Source of the DNA: SIG636 sp045537905
GTDB taxonomy: Bacteria; Bacillota; Clostridia; Oscillospirales; CAG-382
Reading direction: 5' to 3'
Assembly (NCBI GenBank): GCA_045537905.1
Contig: JAZSQJ010000036.1
Span: 1 to 10,311 of the forward strand
Length of the DNA stretch: 10,311 nt
Position 1 is the stretch's first letter, and every line of letters begins with the position of its first letter. The notes beneath the pieces are model-generated. The model was not told where the DNA came from. It was given only the letters and a program-made list of their open reading frames with translations, and searched no databases. The position numbers were made by a program, and so were the translations under genes. Shown piece after piece: positions 1 through 5,607 of the stretch.

Positions 1-54
1 CACGTCACCCTCACCCGCACCGCACCCATCACATAACCCCCTTACGGGCACATT
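1..54. repeat. Intergenic repeat remnant at the left edge
   Basis: No gene is seen here. The segment CCCATCAC..TAAC..CCCTTACGG at about 26-50 resembles the block at about 901-929 (CCCATCACGGTAACG and CCCTTACGG), so related repeat DNA lies on both sides of the regulator gene at 260-715. The opening ACGTCACC also matches the start of the repeats at 814 and 10191. The match is by eye and imperfect, and the element is cut by the window edge. Confidence 0.4.
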
Positions 55-57
55 TTT

Positions 58-93
58 GTCCAATACGTCCACTATGTCCACCCTGTCCAAACT
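58..93 (+). repeat. Four 9-bp GTCC-start iterations upstream of the SOS promoter
   Basis: GTCC recurs at 58, 67, 76 and 85, exactly 9 bp apart, the first four bases being identical and the next base always A. The last copy lies in CCTGTCCAAAC (82-92), which recurs inverted as GTTTGGACAGG at 237-247. The array ends 14 bp before the -35 box. Regular spacing beside a promoter suggests iterated protein-binding sites, but 9 bp is shorter than a helical turn and no known binding protein is identified. Confidence 0.45.
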
Positions 94-106
94 TTTGAAA
101 ACTCTA

Positions 107-135
107 TTGACATATACGAACAAATGTTCTATAAT
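107..135 (+). promoter_or_regulatory. Consensus sigma-A promoter with embedded LexA (SOS) box
   Basis: TTGACA at 107-112 and TATAAT at 130-135 are both perfect consensus, with an ideal 17-bp spacer. CGAACAAATGTTCT at 117-130 fills the spacer and shares one base with the -10. It fits the Bacillus/Clostridium LexA operator (CGAAC-N4-GTTCG type), with GAAC and GTTC arms complete. A very strong promoter blocked by LexA in its core is a typical SOS gene arrangement. It points toward the regulator gene at 260-715. The sequence is seen directly; LexA control is inferred from the operator match. Confidence 0.85.
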
Positions 136-191
136 GTGAAAAAAATAAAAGGACCCCGCTTTGGAATGAAGCTTTTTGGTCTACTGACGCC

Positions 192-212
192 GCTTTTCCT
201 TTTTGGAAAAGC
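192..212 (+). other. Perfect 8-bp stem-loop in the leader
   Basis: GCTTTTCC (192-199) and GGAAAAGC (205-212) form a perfect 8-bp stem with a TTTTT loop, between the two LexA boxes. It lies in the transcript from the first promoter. No clean U tract follows, so a conventional terminator is not supported; attenuation or RNA stability roles are possible. Confidence 0.5.
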
Positions 213-241
213 CTGTAAATTTTATATAGAACATTTGTTTG
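203..241 (+). promoter_or_regulatory. Second LexA-like box with possible proximal promoter
   Basis: AGAACATTTGTTTG at 228-241 is a weaker LexA-type operator (GAAC arm complete, second arm GTTT). It lies inside TATAGAACATTTGTT (225-239), an exact 15-bp reverse complement of 119-133, so the first operator and part of its -10 are repeated inverted. A modest promoter may overlap it: TTGGAA 203-208, 16-bp spacer, TATAGA 225-230. A start near 237 would leave a short leader carrying the AGGAG at 245-249. The operator copy is clear; the promoter is tentative. Confidence 0.55.
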
Positions 242-259
242 GACAGGAGCTGATACTTG

Positions 260-715
260 ATGAATTACGAAGCTTTGTGTGCTCAGCTATTAAAGAGCAA
301 ACGCCGTATGGAAACGGCAGTACTTAATTTGAAGGACGAGATTGATATGCTGGAGGAGGCTAAGGTGTCGGTAAAGACCTCTGCCTGCAGCGGCGCACCC
401 ATTACGGGGACGGGTGGGAACAGGTTTGAGGACAGGCTTGTAAAGCTTATCGTCCTTTGTGACGAGCTACGCCAACGCCGTAATTATATTATAACCAGGT
501 TGGATTGTGTTAAGCGCGCCTTGGAGTCCCTTACGGATTACGAGCGTGATTTGCTTTACGGGTTTTACGTAGACGGGGGCAAGGGTGCCGCCGAGCGAAT
601 GATGAGCCGTTACCACAAGGAGCGTTCCTCCGTGTACCGTGACAAGGACAAAGCCCTTTGCCATTTTACCGAAGCCGTTTACGGCAAGGAATTCACAGAC
701 AGCATTGCGGTGTAA
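260..715 (+). CDS. Phage-type sigma-70-region-4-like regulator (DUF1492/ArpU/RinA-like)
   Basis: This small (151-residue) protein probably acts as a DNA-binding transcription regulator of the type that controls late genes in Firmicute phages. Residues 1-38 and 56-90 are predicted helical and charged, joined by a Gly/Pro/Thr linker (SGAPITGTGG, 44-53). Residues 91-138 look like a sigma region 4 helix-turn-helix: LTDYERDLLYGFYVDG followed by a recognition-helix region ending SSVYRDKDKALCHF. The length and layout fit DUF1492 or RinA/ArpU-like proteins; which family is not certain. AGGAG at 245-249 supports ATG at 260 (10-nt gap); TTG at 257 (7-nt gap) is an alternative. The gene stands alone: no terminase, capsid or integrase is seen nearby. 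LexA boxes upstream suggest DNA-damage induction. It may be a prophage remnant or a domesticated SOS gene. Confidence 0.7.
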   Translation: MNYEALCAQLLKSKRRMETAVLNLKDEIDMLEEAKVSVKTSACSGAPITGTGGNRFEDRLVKLIVLCDELRQRRNYIITRLDCVKRALESLTDYERDLLYGFYVDGGKGAAERMMSRYHKERSSVYRDKDKALCHFTEAVYGKEFTDSIAV

Positions 716-727
716 GGGTAATTACGT

Positions 728-850
728 TTTGTGATAAAACAGGACGGTGGCACCGGAAATTGTGATGAGGCGGGACGGGTATGGTTTATCTCCCGCCGAG
801 GTAACGAATACAGACGTCACCGCAAATTATAATTAAACGGAACGGTTTAT
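728..850. repeat. AAATTGTGAT-type intergenic repeat cluster, left copy
   Basis: The core ACCGCAAATTGTGAT is followed by TAAACGGGACGGTTTAT. Copies here are 752-766 (ACCGGAAATTGTGAT) and 819-850; the latter matches 10255-10286 at 29 of 32 positions by eye. Between them GGCGGGA (769-775) and TCCCGCC (791-797) form a 7-bp hairpin, mirrored by a similar hairpin at 10154-10174. The order hairpin, ACGTCACCGCAAATT, ACGGTTTAT is shared with the right end of the window, so this is one compound repeat family. Confidence 0.7.
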
Positions 851-852
851 TT

Positions 853-878
853 GTAGGGACCGGCGTCCTCGACGGTCC
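853..878 (-). repeat. GC-rich palindromic repeat, copy 1 (inverted)
   Basis: This is a 26-bp exact reverse complement of 1001-1026 and 1086-1111. In the other orientation it begins GGACCGTCGAGG and ends GACGCCGGTCCCTAC. GGACCG and CGGTCC arms give an internal 6-bp stem. Similarity to the copy at 1001 continues for about ten bases beyond the core (CGTTTA versus CGCTTA). Confidence 0.85.
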
Positions 879-1000
879 TAAACGTAACGGGTAAATTATA
901 CCCATCACGGTAACGATAATCCCTTACGGTGTGTTTTATAACAAATTTATACGGCACGTATCCACAATTTGGGTTATGCCTCCTATATATGTAACGCTTA

Positions 1001-1170
1001 GGACCGTCGAGGACGCCGGTCCCTACGAGGTGCTACCCTCCACGCCCAATCAAAACCGCAACGTCGTCCTTAACCGTCACGTCAAGGACCGTCGAGGACG
1101 CCGGTCCCTACACGGTGCTACCTCTTACGCCCTTACAAAACCCCAACGGCGTGCTGACCGTTACGGTACG
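1001..1170 (+). repeat. 85-bp tandem direct duplication with palindromic core (copies 2 and 3)
   Basis: The 26-bp core at 1001-1026 recurs exactly at 1086-1111, a period of 85 bp. Similarity continues past the core: GGTGCTACC, then ACGCCC, then CAAAACC.CAACG and ACCGT.ACG appear in both units in order. The second unit runs into the terminator behind trmK. Within each core GGACCG and CGGTCC can pair around a 10-nt loop. This is an old tandem duplication of a mobile-looking intergenic repeat. Confidence 0.75.
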
Positions 1171-1184
1171 GGCACGCCGTTGGG
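1137..1184 (-). terminator. Strong intrinsic terminator behind trmK
   Basis: On the - strand, CCCAACGGCGTGC (1184-1172) pairs perfectly over 13 bp with GCACGCCGTTGGG (1154-1142) and is followed by GTTTTG. The loop contains a smaller ACCG-TTA-CGGT stem. It starts 13 nt after the trmK stop codon, and would end the fusA2-like/lipoprotein/trmK transcript. The second copy of the 85-bp repeat overlaps it, so the terminator may have been built from repeat DNA. Confidence 0.8.
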
Positions 1185-1197
1185 TGACTATAGACTG

Positions 1198-1884
1198 CTA
1201 TGCATTAAAGGAGTTTATTTCCTGTTGGGCGGCGGTGAGGATTTTTTCCGCCTCTCTTTTTTCTCTGGTGTTGCCGCTTAAATTGGCGCCGTCGTAGCGT
1301 TTAGCCGCAGCCCTTGCTATCTTCTGCAAGTAGAGCTTATAGCCGGACACCTTTGGGCGGAGCTTGCCCAGATAGGTATCTGTCTTGGTAAACCTTTGGG
1401 GCTTGCCCTTATAGACTACCTCCATTACCAGATAAATCCTGCCGTCCTCCAGGGGGAACAGCTCCTTTGTGATGCGGTAGCCGTTTTTCCACAGAAACTC
1501 CCTTAGCTTTTCGTGGTGGGACATAGGCTGGAGCGCCATAGGCACCCTTGCCTTGTCGCCGCCGTCCTTGATAATCCTTGCAATAAGCTCTCCACCCATA
1601 CCGCAGATGCTTACGAAGCTGTAGCTATCTCTTTCCACCTTTTCAAAGCCGTCGGACAGGGCAAAGCTTATCTGCTCCAGCTTATGGGGACAGCATACTG
1701 CCGCATTGTGGCGACAGGCAGCCAGGGGTCCCTTGTTGACGTCGGTAAGTAAGGCGCTTTCTATCTCTCCTCGGGCAAGGAGCTCCAGGGGCAGCAGCCC
1801 GTGGTCGGCGCCTATATCTAAAAGCCTTGCACCCATAGGCACAAGGCTTTTGACGGTTTGTAATCTTGGTTTGTTACTGAGCAT
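1198..1884 (-). CDS. trmK: tRNA (adenine22-N1)-methyltransferase TrmK
   Basis: TrmK uses S-adenosylmethionine to methylate N1 of A22 in bacterial tRNAs. The 228-residue protein has the Rossmann motif I LLDIGADHG (21-29), an acidic motif II (TD, 47-48), ICGMGG (93-98) and LQPM (118-121) where the family usually has LQPN. EDGRIY follows at 146-151, and a basic helical C-terminal domain starts at about 165, as in TrmK. ATG at 1884 is chosen because the protein then begins MLSNKPRLQTV, typical of the family; TTG at 1893 is possible. Neither start has a clear Shine-Dalgarno. The gene overlaps the end of the lipoprotein gene by 11 nt, so translational coupling is likely. It ends in TAG just before a strong terminator. 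Confidence 0.9.
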   Translation of the reverse strand: MLSNKPRLQTVKSLVPMGARLLDIGADHGLLPLELLARGEIESALLTDVNKGPLAACRHNAAVCCPHKLEQISFALSDGFEKVERDSYSFVSICGMGGELIARIIKDGGDKARVPMALQPMSHHEKLREFLWKNGYRITKELFPLEDGRIYLVMEVVYKGKPQRFTKTDTYLGKLRPKVSGYKLYLQKIARAAAKRYDGANLSGNTREKREAEKILTAAQQEINSFNA

Positions 1885-3310
1885 TAGCCGCAATGAAGGT
1901 GGGGAGGCTATCCTCGGAGAGGAGAACTATAATATAGTCCACGTTGCTTTCACCCTCAGCCGCATAGTCTGCAGCGGCGTCATATTTGAAATTGAGCTTG
2001 CCCGAGCTTTCAAACATAACGTTATTAAATCTTTCTGCAAGCATATCTATCATGGGGATAGAATAATCGTCCCTGTAAATAAGGGCGGTAGGAAGAGTGT
2101 CTCTGCCTGTGAAGAAGCCAAAGGTCTGGTCGCCACGGGTGAGAGTCTTGTCTGCATCCAGCTTTTTGCTTACGAAATACTCGTTAAAGAAACGGTAGTC
2201 GTTATCGTCAAGATACTGCTTTACAGCGTTTATAAGAAGCTTGTTCTCGTAGTCCTCAGCCAGCTCCTCAGGGATGCTGTCACCGATAGCTACGTTAAAC
2301 TTAGGAACAAAGTCGTAAACGGTTTCGGTAAACTGCTCGATATCCAAGCCGAAGTGGTAAGCCAGGTCACCGCCGAGAGCGTCCTTAACCTCTTTGATAT
2401 CAAACTGGTCCATAGCGTGAGGAGCAGCCTCGGGATACTTCTCTGCGATATAGTCCATAAGAGTCTTGTAGGTAAGGTATGCGCCGTACTCAGTCCAGGT
2501 GCCGTGGGTACGGTAGTAAAGGGGATACTTAGAGGTATCAGCCTCTGCAAACACCTCAGCCATATCAATAACGGTAGCGTCGGTCTTGCCGAGGGAGTCC
2601 TTCACCTGAGCGTAAACGGTGTTGCCTTTGGAAACGTCTGTACCCTCGGGCAGGCTGTCCTTCATAGAGCTTGCCTTGTTGGGAACCAAAACGTATATAA
2701 GCTCTGTCTCGGTCTTTTTAAGAGAGTTAAGGTTGTTGTTAATTCTGTTTACCAGCTTATCGGTGGTGCTGTTGGAAACAACCGCATTCTCGGAGAGAAC
2801 GGCGATAGACTCAGCAGAGAAAAGCACGGTGCCGTCAGCGAGAACGGTGGGGTAAACCAGGTTGCCTTCTGCCGTGGGGTGGTAACCGGAAACAACAAGC
2901 TTAGGCTCGCTAACCTTTTTGTTGGGAGCGGTAGCAGTAACCTGAATGTGAGCCTCCTGCTTGTCGCCTACCTCAAGCTCAAGGGCAAAAACGGTGCCGC
3001 TTGCCTTAACGGTAGAAATCTCGCCGCCAACGAAGGAAGCGGAAACCTCAGCGTCCTTTTCACAGGTACCTGCAATAACCACGGTGGTCTGATTGCTGTT
3101 GAAAACCTGAGTGATAATGGGCATAGCGGTCTGACCTTCTGCAGGCTTAGGGTCAGCCTGAGACTGCTCTTCTACTATATCCTTGCTGATCTCAAGGTCA
3201 GGAACGGATTCCAAAATGTCCAGCGTGTTTTCACCGCCGCCGCAAGCCGCAAGGCCGAGCACGGTAGTAAGCACGAGCGCCATAACTAAAAGTTTTTTCA
3301 TAATTTGCAT
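1874..3310 (-). CDS. Lipoprotein with Ig-like domain and degenerate SGNH/DHHW-like domain
   Basis: This 478-residue protein is probably exported and lipid-anchored. It has a basic start, a hydrophobic core (7-20) and the lipobox LAAC with Cys23. An acidic linker follows, then a beta-rich bacterial Ig-like domain at about 62-142 (ending SGYHPT). Residues about 150-470 resemble the DHHW/AlgX SGNH-like fold of surface and polysaccharide-associated proteins: LIYVLVPNK (204-212), LYYRTHGTWTEYGAY (264-278), ALIYRDDYSIPM (409-420), and a final VDYIIVLLSEDSL (457-469). By eye the catalytic positions appear changed: HGTW replaces D-x-HW and RDDYS replaces the GDS/RDS region, so enzymatic activity is doubtful. 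ATG at 3310 has GAGGG upstream; ATG at 3301 is poorly spaced. It lies 41 nt after the EF-G-like gene and overlaps trmK, hence one operon. The exact role is unknown. Confidence 0.75.
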   Translation of the reverse strand: MQIMKKLLVMALVLTTVLGLAACGGGENTLDILESVPDLEISKDIVEEQSQADPKPAEGQTAMPIITQVFNSNQTTVVIAGTCEKDAEVSASFVGGEISTVKASGTVFALELEVGDKQEAHIQVTATAPNKKVSEPKLVVSGYHPTAEGNLVYPTVLADGTVLFSAESIAVLSENAVVSNSTTDKLVNRINNNLNSLKKTETELIYVLVPNKASSMKDSLPEGTDVSKGNTVYAQVKDSLGKTDATVIDMAEVFAEADTSKYPLYYRTHGTWTEYGAYLTYKTLMDYIAEKYPEAAPHAMDQFDIKEVKDALGGDLAYHFGLDIEQFTETVYDFVPKFNVAIGDSIPEELAEDYENKLLINAVKQYLDDNDYRFFNEYFVSKKLDADKTLTRGDQTFGFFTGRDTLPTALIYRDDYSIPMIDMLAERFNNVMFESSGKLNFKYDAAADYAAEGESNVDYIIVLLSEDSLPTFIAANAQ

Positions 3311-3351
3311 AGAGTTCCCTCGATTCTGCCTAGATTTTTCCTTGACAGGGA

Positions 3352-5352
3352 TTATTCCTCAGACTTCTTAGCCTCTTCGATTATCTTGTTAGCAACCTCG
3401 GAAGGAGCTTCCTCATATCTTACAAAGTCAAAGGTGTAGCTGCCTCTGCCCTGGGTCATAGCACGGAGCTGAATAGCGTAGTTGTTCATCTCTGCAGAAG
3501 GAATCTCTGCTTCGATAACGGTGTAGCCCTTACGGCTGCTTTCGTCCATACCCATAATTCTGCCGCGACGCTTGGAAACGTCACCCATAACGTCACCGGA
3601 GTAGGAGGTGGGGATAAGAACGCGGAGAGCGCCAACAGGCTCAAGGATTACGGGGTTTGCGTTTATGGTCTGCTTGTATGCAAGGATTGCAGCAAGCTTA
3701 AAGGAAATTTCGTTAGAGTCAACTGCGTGGTAGGAGCCGTCAAAGAGGTCAGCCGCCAGGCTAACTACGGGGAAGCCTGCCAAAACGCCCTTCTGCATTG
3801 CCTCAAGGAGACCCTTTTCTACTGCGGGATAGAAGTTCTTAGGAACGGAGCCGCCAACAACGCTCTGGGTGAAGGTGAGGCCGTCCTCGTCACCGCGGGA
3901 GAAACGAATCTTAACGTGGCCGTACTGACCGGAACCGCCGGACTGCTTCTTATGCTTACCTTCAGCCTCGATAGACTTCTTGATAGTCTCTCTGTAAGCG
4001 GTCTTAGGCTCAGCATACTCGATAGAAACGCCGTTACGCGCCTTAAGCTTGGAGGCAACAACGTCCAGATGAATGTCGCCAAGGCCTGCAAGGGTCATCT
4101 GCTTGGTTTCGGCATTGTTTTCATACTTGATGGTGGGATCCTCTTCAAGCACCTTTGCGATACCGATAGAGATCTTGTCCTCGTCGCCCTTGCTCTTGGG
4201 AACGATAGCCATACGGTAGTAGGGCTTGGGGAAGTCGATAGCTGCAAAAGCTTCCTTACCGCCAAGGGTGTCACCGGTGTTGGTAGCAACGAGCTTGGTT
4301 GTGTAAGCGATGTCGCCGAAGGCGATATCATCAAGCTCGGTTTCCTTAGCGCCGATGCAGGTATAAATTCTTGCTATCTTCTCGTTCTGCTCAGAACGGT
4401 GGTTCATAAGAGTGGTGTCCTTCTTGAGAGCGCCGTTCATTACACGGAAGAAGCTCTTCTTACCGAAGGTGTCGGCAACGGACTTGAAGCAGAGGAGGGC
4501 AGTGTCACCGTTTGCGGAAACAGCCTTGTCACCGTCTGCAGTCTTTTCATCAGCGGACATAAAGAACTGACCGATTATATCGAGGAAGGTGCTTACGCCT
4601 GCAAGGGTAGCCGCAGAGCCTGCAAATACGGGCTGAACTGCGCCGTTGCAAAGGGCCTTGTGGAGAGCAACAAGCATCTCGTCATCGGTAAGCTCAAGCT
4701 CCTCAAGGAACTTTTCCATAAGCTCGTCATCAGCCTCGGCAAGAGTCTCCATAAGCTCTTCCTTAACGCCGTCAAACTTGCTCATATCAACGCTAACCTT
4801 CTTAGCGTTACCCTTTGCGTCGTATTCAAAAGCCTCACCCGTGATAAGGTTGCAGAAGGTCTTAGCCTTGCCCTCGCCCTCGTAGGGAACGAAAATGGGG
4901 CAAACCTTGTTACCAAACTGTTCCTTAAGACCGGCAAGCACGTTATCAAAATTAGCGTTATCGTCATCGGTCTTGTTTACGAAGAAGCATCTGGGCATAC
5001 CGTCGGCATAGTCCCAAGCAAGCTCGGTACCAACCTTAAAGCCGCTCTTACCGTCGATAACGAGAACTGCGGTATCAGCAGCGCGGAGCGCCTGCTTAAC
5101 CTCACCTGCAAAGTCAAAGTAACCGGGGGTGTCCAGCAGATTTATCTTCTTGCCCTTCCAATCAAAGGCAGCAAGGCTGGCGGAGATAGACGTGCCGCGC
5201 TTTTTTTCCTCAGGGTCAAAGTCCAGGTTGCCGCCAACCCTGTCAATTGCGCCTGCAAGGAGAAGCATAGCTTCTGCCAATGCCGTCTTACCGTCACCGC
5301 TGTGACCTAAAAGAGCGATGTTCTTAATGTTATTAGATGAATATTTTGCCAC
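3352..5352 (-). CDS. fusA2: Elongation factor G-like GTPase (EF-G2/FusA2-type paralogue)
   Basis: This 666-residue cytosolic protein is a translational GTPase related to EF-G. Motifs are complete: G1 GHSGDGKT (16-23), G2 RGTSI (52-56), G3 DTPG (74-77), G4 NKTD (126-129) and GSA (245-247). Domain II follows from about 283, domain III at about 375-445, domain IV with SYHAVDSNEISFKLAA (540-555), and domain V to the end. GHSGDGKT, RGTSI instead of RGITI, and YHAVDS instead of HDVDS mark the EF-G-like paralogue family rather than canonical EF-G. A canonical fusA should lie elsewhere. The paralogue's job (ribosome recycling, rescue or stress translation) is not settled for this group. The start is GTG at 5352 with GGAGG 8 nt upstream; initiation at GTG is slightly unusual. 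It has its own promoter and a structured leader, and is first in an operon with the lipoprotein and trmK. Confidence 0.9.
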   Translation of the reverse strand: MAKYSSNNIKNIALLGHSGDGKTALAEAMLLLAGAIDRVGGNLDFDPEEKKRGTSISASLAAFDWKGKKINLLDTPGYFDFAGEVKQALRAADTAVLVIDGKSGFKVGTELAWDYADGMPRCFFVNKTDDDNANFDNVLAGLKEQFGNKVCPIFVPYEGEGKAKTFCNLITGEAFEYDAKGNAKKVSVDMSKFDGVKEELMETLAEADDELMEKFLEELELTDDEMLVALHKALCNGAVQPVFAGSAATLAGVSTFLDIIGQFFMSADEKTADGDKAVSANGDTALLCFKSVADTFGKKSFFRVMNGALKKDTTLMNHRSEQNEKIARIYTCIGAKETELDDIAFGDIAYTTKLVATNTGDTLGGKEAFAAIDFPKPYYRMAIVPKSKGDEDKISIGIAKVLEEDPTIKYENNAETKQMTLAGLGDIHLDVVASKLKARNGVSIEYAEPKTAYRETIKKSIEAEGKHKKQSGGSGQYGHVKIRFSRGDEDGLTFTQSVVGGSVPKNFYPAVEKGLLEAMQKGVLAGFPVVSLAADLFDGSYHAVDSNEISFKLAAILAYKQTINANPVILEPVGALRVLIPTSYSGDVMGDVSKRRGRIMGMDESSRKGYTVIEAEIPSAEMNNYAIQLRAMTQGRGSYTFDFVRYEEAPSEVANKIIEEAKKSEE

Positions 5353-5359
5353 TTTTTTA

Positions 5360-5498
5360 TCCTCCGATATATTAAATTAATAATTTGCTTTTAAGCAGGG
5401 TTTTGCCGTTTTAACAGAAGCAAAGCCCCTTATTAAGGCGCAAAACCCGCAGTCTGCAAGACCGCCCCCCGTAAAGGGCAGTTTGTGACAGCTTTATT
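5360..5498 (-). promoter_or_regulatory. Structured 5' leader of the EF-G-like gene, candidate cis-regulatory RNA
   Basis: The transcript from the promoter at 5533-5505 would carry about 140 nt before GTG. Stem A pairs CTGCCC (5481-5476) with GGGCGG (5467-5462). Stem B pairs GCGGTCT (5465-5459) with AGACTGC (5455-5449) around a TGC loop. Stem C pairs GGGTTTTGC (5448-5440) with GCAAAACCC (5406-5398) and encloses a small CCTT/AAGG hairpin. A and B share 5462-5465 and exclude each other; B and C abut and could stack. An AT-rich tail leads to the GGAGG site. I do not recognise a known riboswitch class. Confidence 0.45.
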
Positions 5499-5504
5499 TA
5501 TTCT

Positions 5505-5533
5505 ATTATAAATTATTACTAAAAAATATTCAA
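5505..5533 (-). promoter_or_regulatory. Promoter of the EF-G-like operon
   Basis: On the - strand, TTGAAT (5533-5528) and TATAAT (5510-5505) are separated by 17 bp. The -10 is perfect consensus and the -35 matches four of six bases. Surroundings are AT-rich. It lies after the end of the P-type-ATPase-like gene, so the three downstream genes can be expressed independently. Confidence 0.7.
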
Positions 5534-5585
5534 TAGCCTTTTGCGAATAAATTTTTAGCAAGTGTAAAATTATTGTGTAGAAAAC

Positions 5586-5600
5586 TGTGCATTCTGCACA
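5586..5600 (-). terminator. Weak hairpin terminator after the P-type-ATPase-like gene
   Basis: TGTGCA-GAA-TGCACA forms a perfect 6-bp stem starting 7 nt after the stop codon on the - strand, followed by GTTTTC. The short stem and interrupted T tract make it a weak candidate; it may allow read-through toward the EF-G-like gene. Confidence 0.4.
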
Positions 5601-5607
5601 AAAAACC

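Larger units (their letters stand above)
716..1136. other. Gene-free, repeat-rich intergenic region
   Basis: I find no credible gene here on either strand. The region is a mosaic of short repeats rich in ACGG, CCGT and TTACGG words: AAATTGTGAT-type units, a GGCGGGA/TCCCGCC hairpin, three copies of a GC-rich palindromic element and an 85-bp tandem duplication. An open frame starting at 931 runs through the repeats and then antisense into trmK, and is not a gene. Confidence 0.7.

Noticed and set aside
124..165. ATG at 124 as the start of a 67-codon gene
   Set aside because: The ATG lies between the -35 and -10 boxes, upstream of the expected transcript start. Only the later ATG at 166 could be used.
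726..740. GTTTT/AAAAC hairpin as terminator of the regulator gene
   Set aside because: The stem is only five A/T-rich pairs plus one G-C pair, with no U tract after it.
728..1170. CRISPR array
   Set aside because: Repeats are few, differ in orientation and have no uniform spacers; no cas gene is seen.
931..1281. 116-codon + strand frame over the repeats
   Set aside because: It translates the palindromic repeats (RTVEDAGPY-like words, a frequent spurious product) and then runs antisense to trmK; there is no ribosome site.
1706..3289. 527-codon open frame on the + strand
   Set aside because: It lies antisense to the lipoprotein gene and into trmK, has no ribosome binding site or family resemblance, and arises from the codon bias of the real genes.
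3727..5310. Second 527-codon open frame on the + strand
   Set aside because: It is antisense to the EF-G-like gene, whose motifs are complete. The equal length to the other antisense frame is coincidence; the sequences are not alike.
5398..5481. T-box or tRNA-like structure in the EF-G-like leader
   Set aside because: I find no T-box core sequence, specifier loop or cloverleaf; only the simple stems described.
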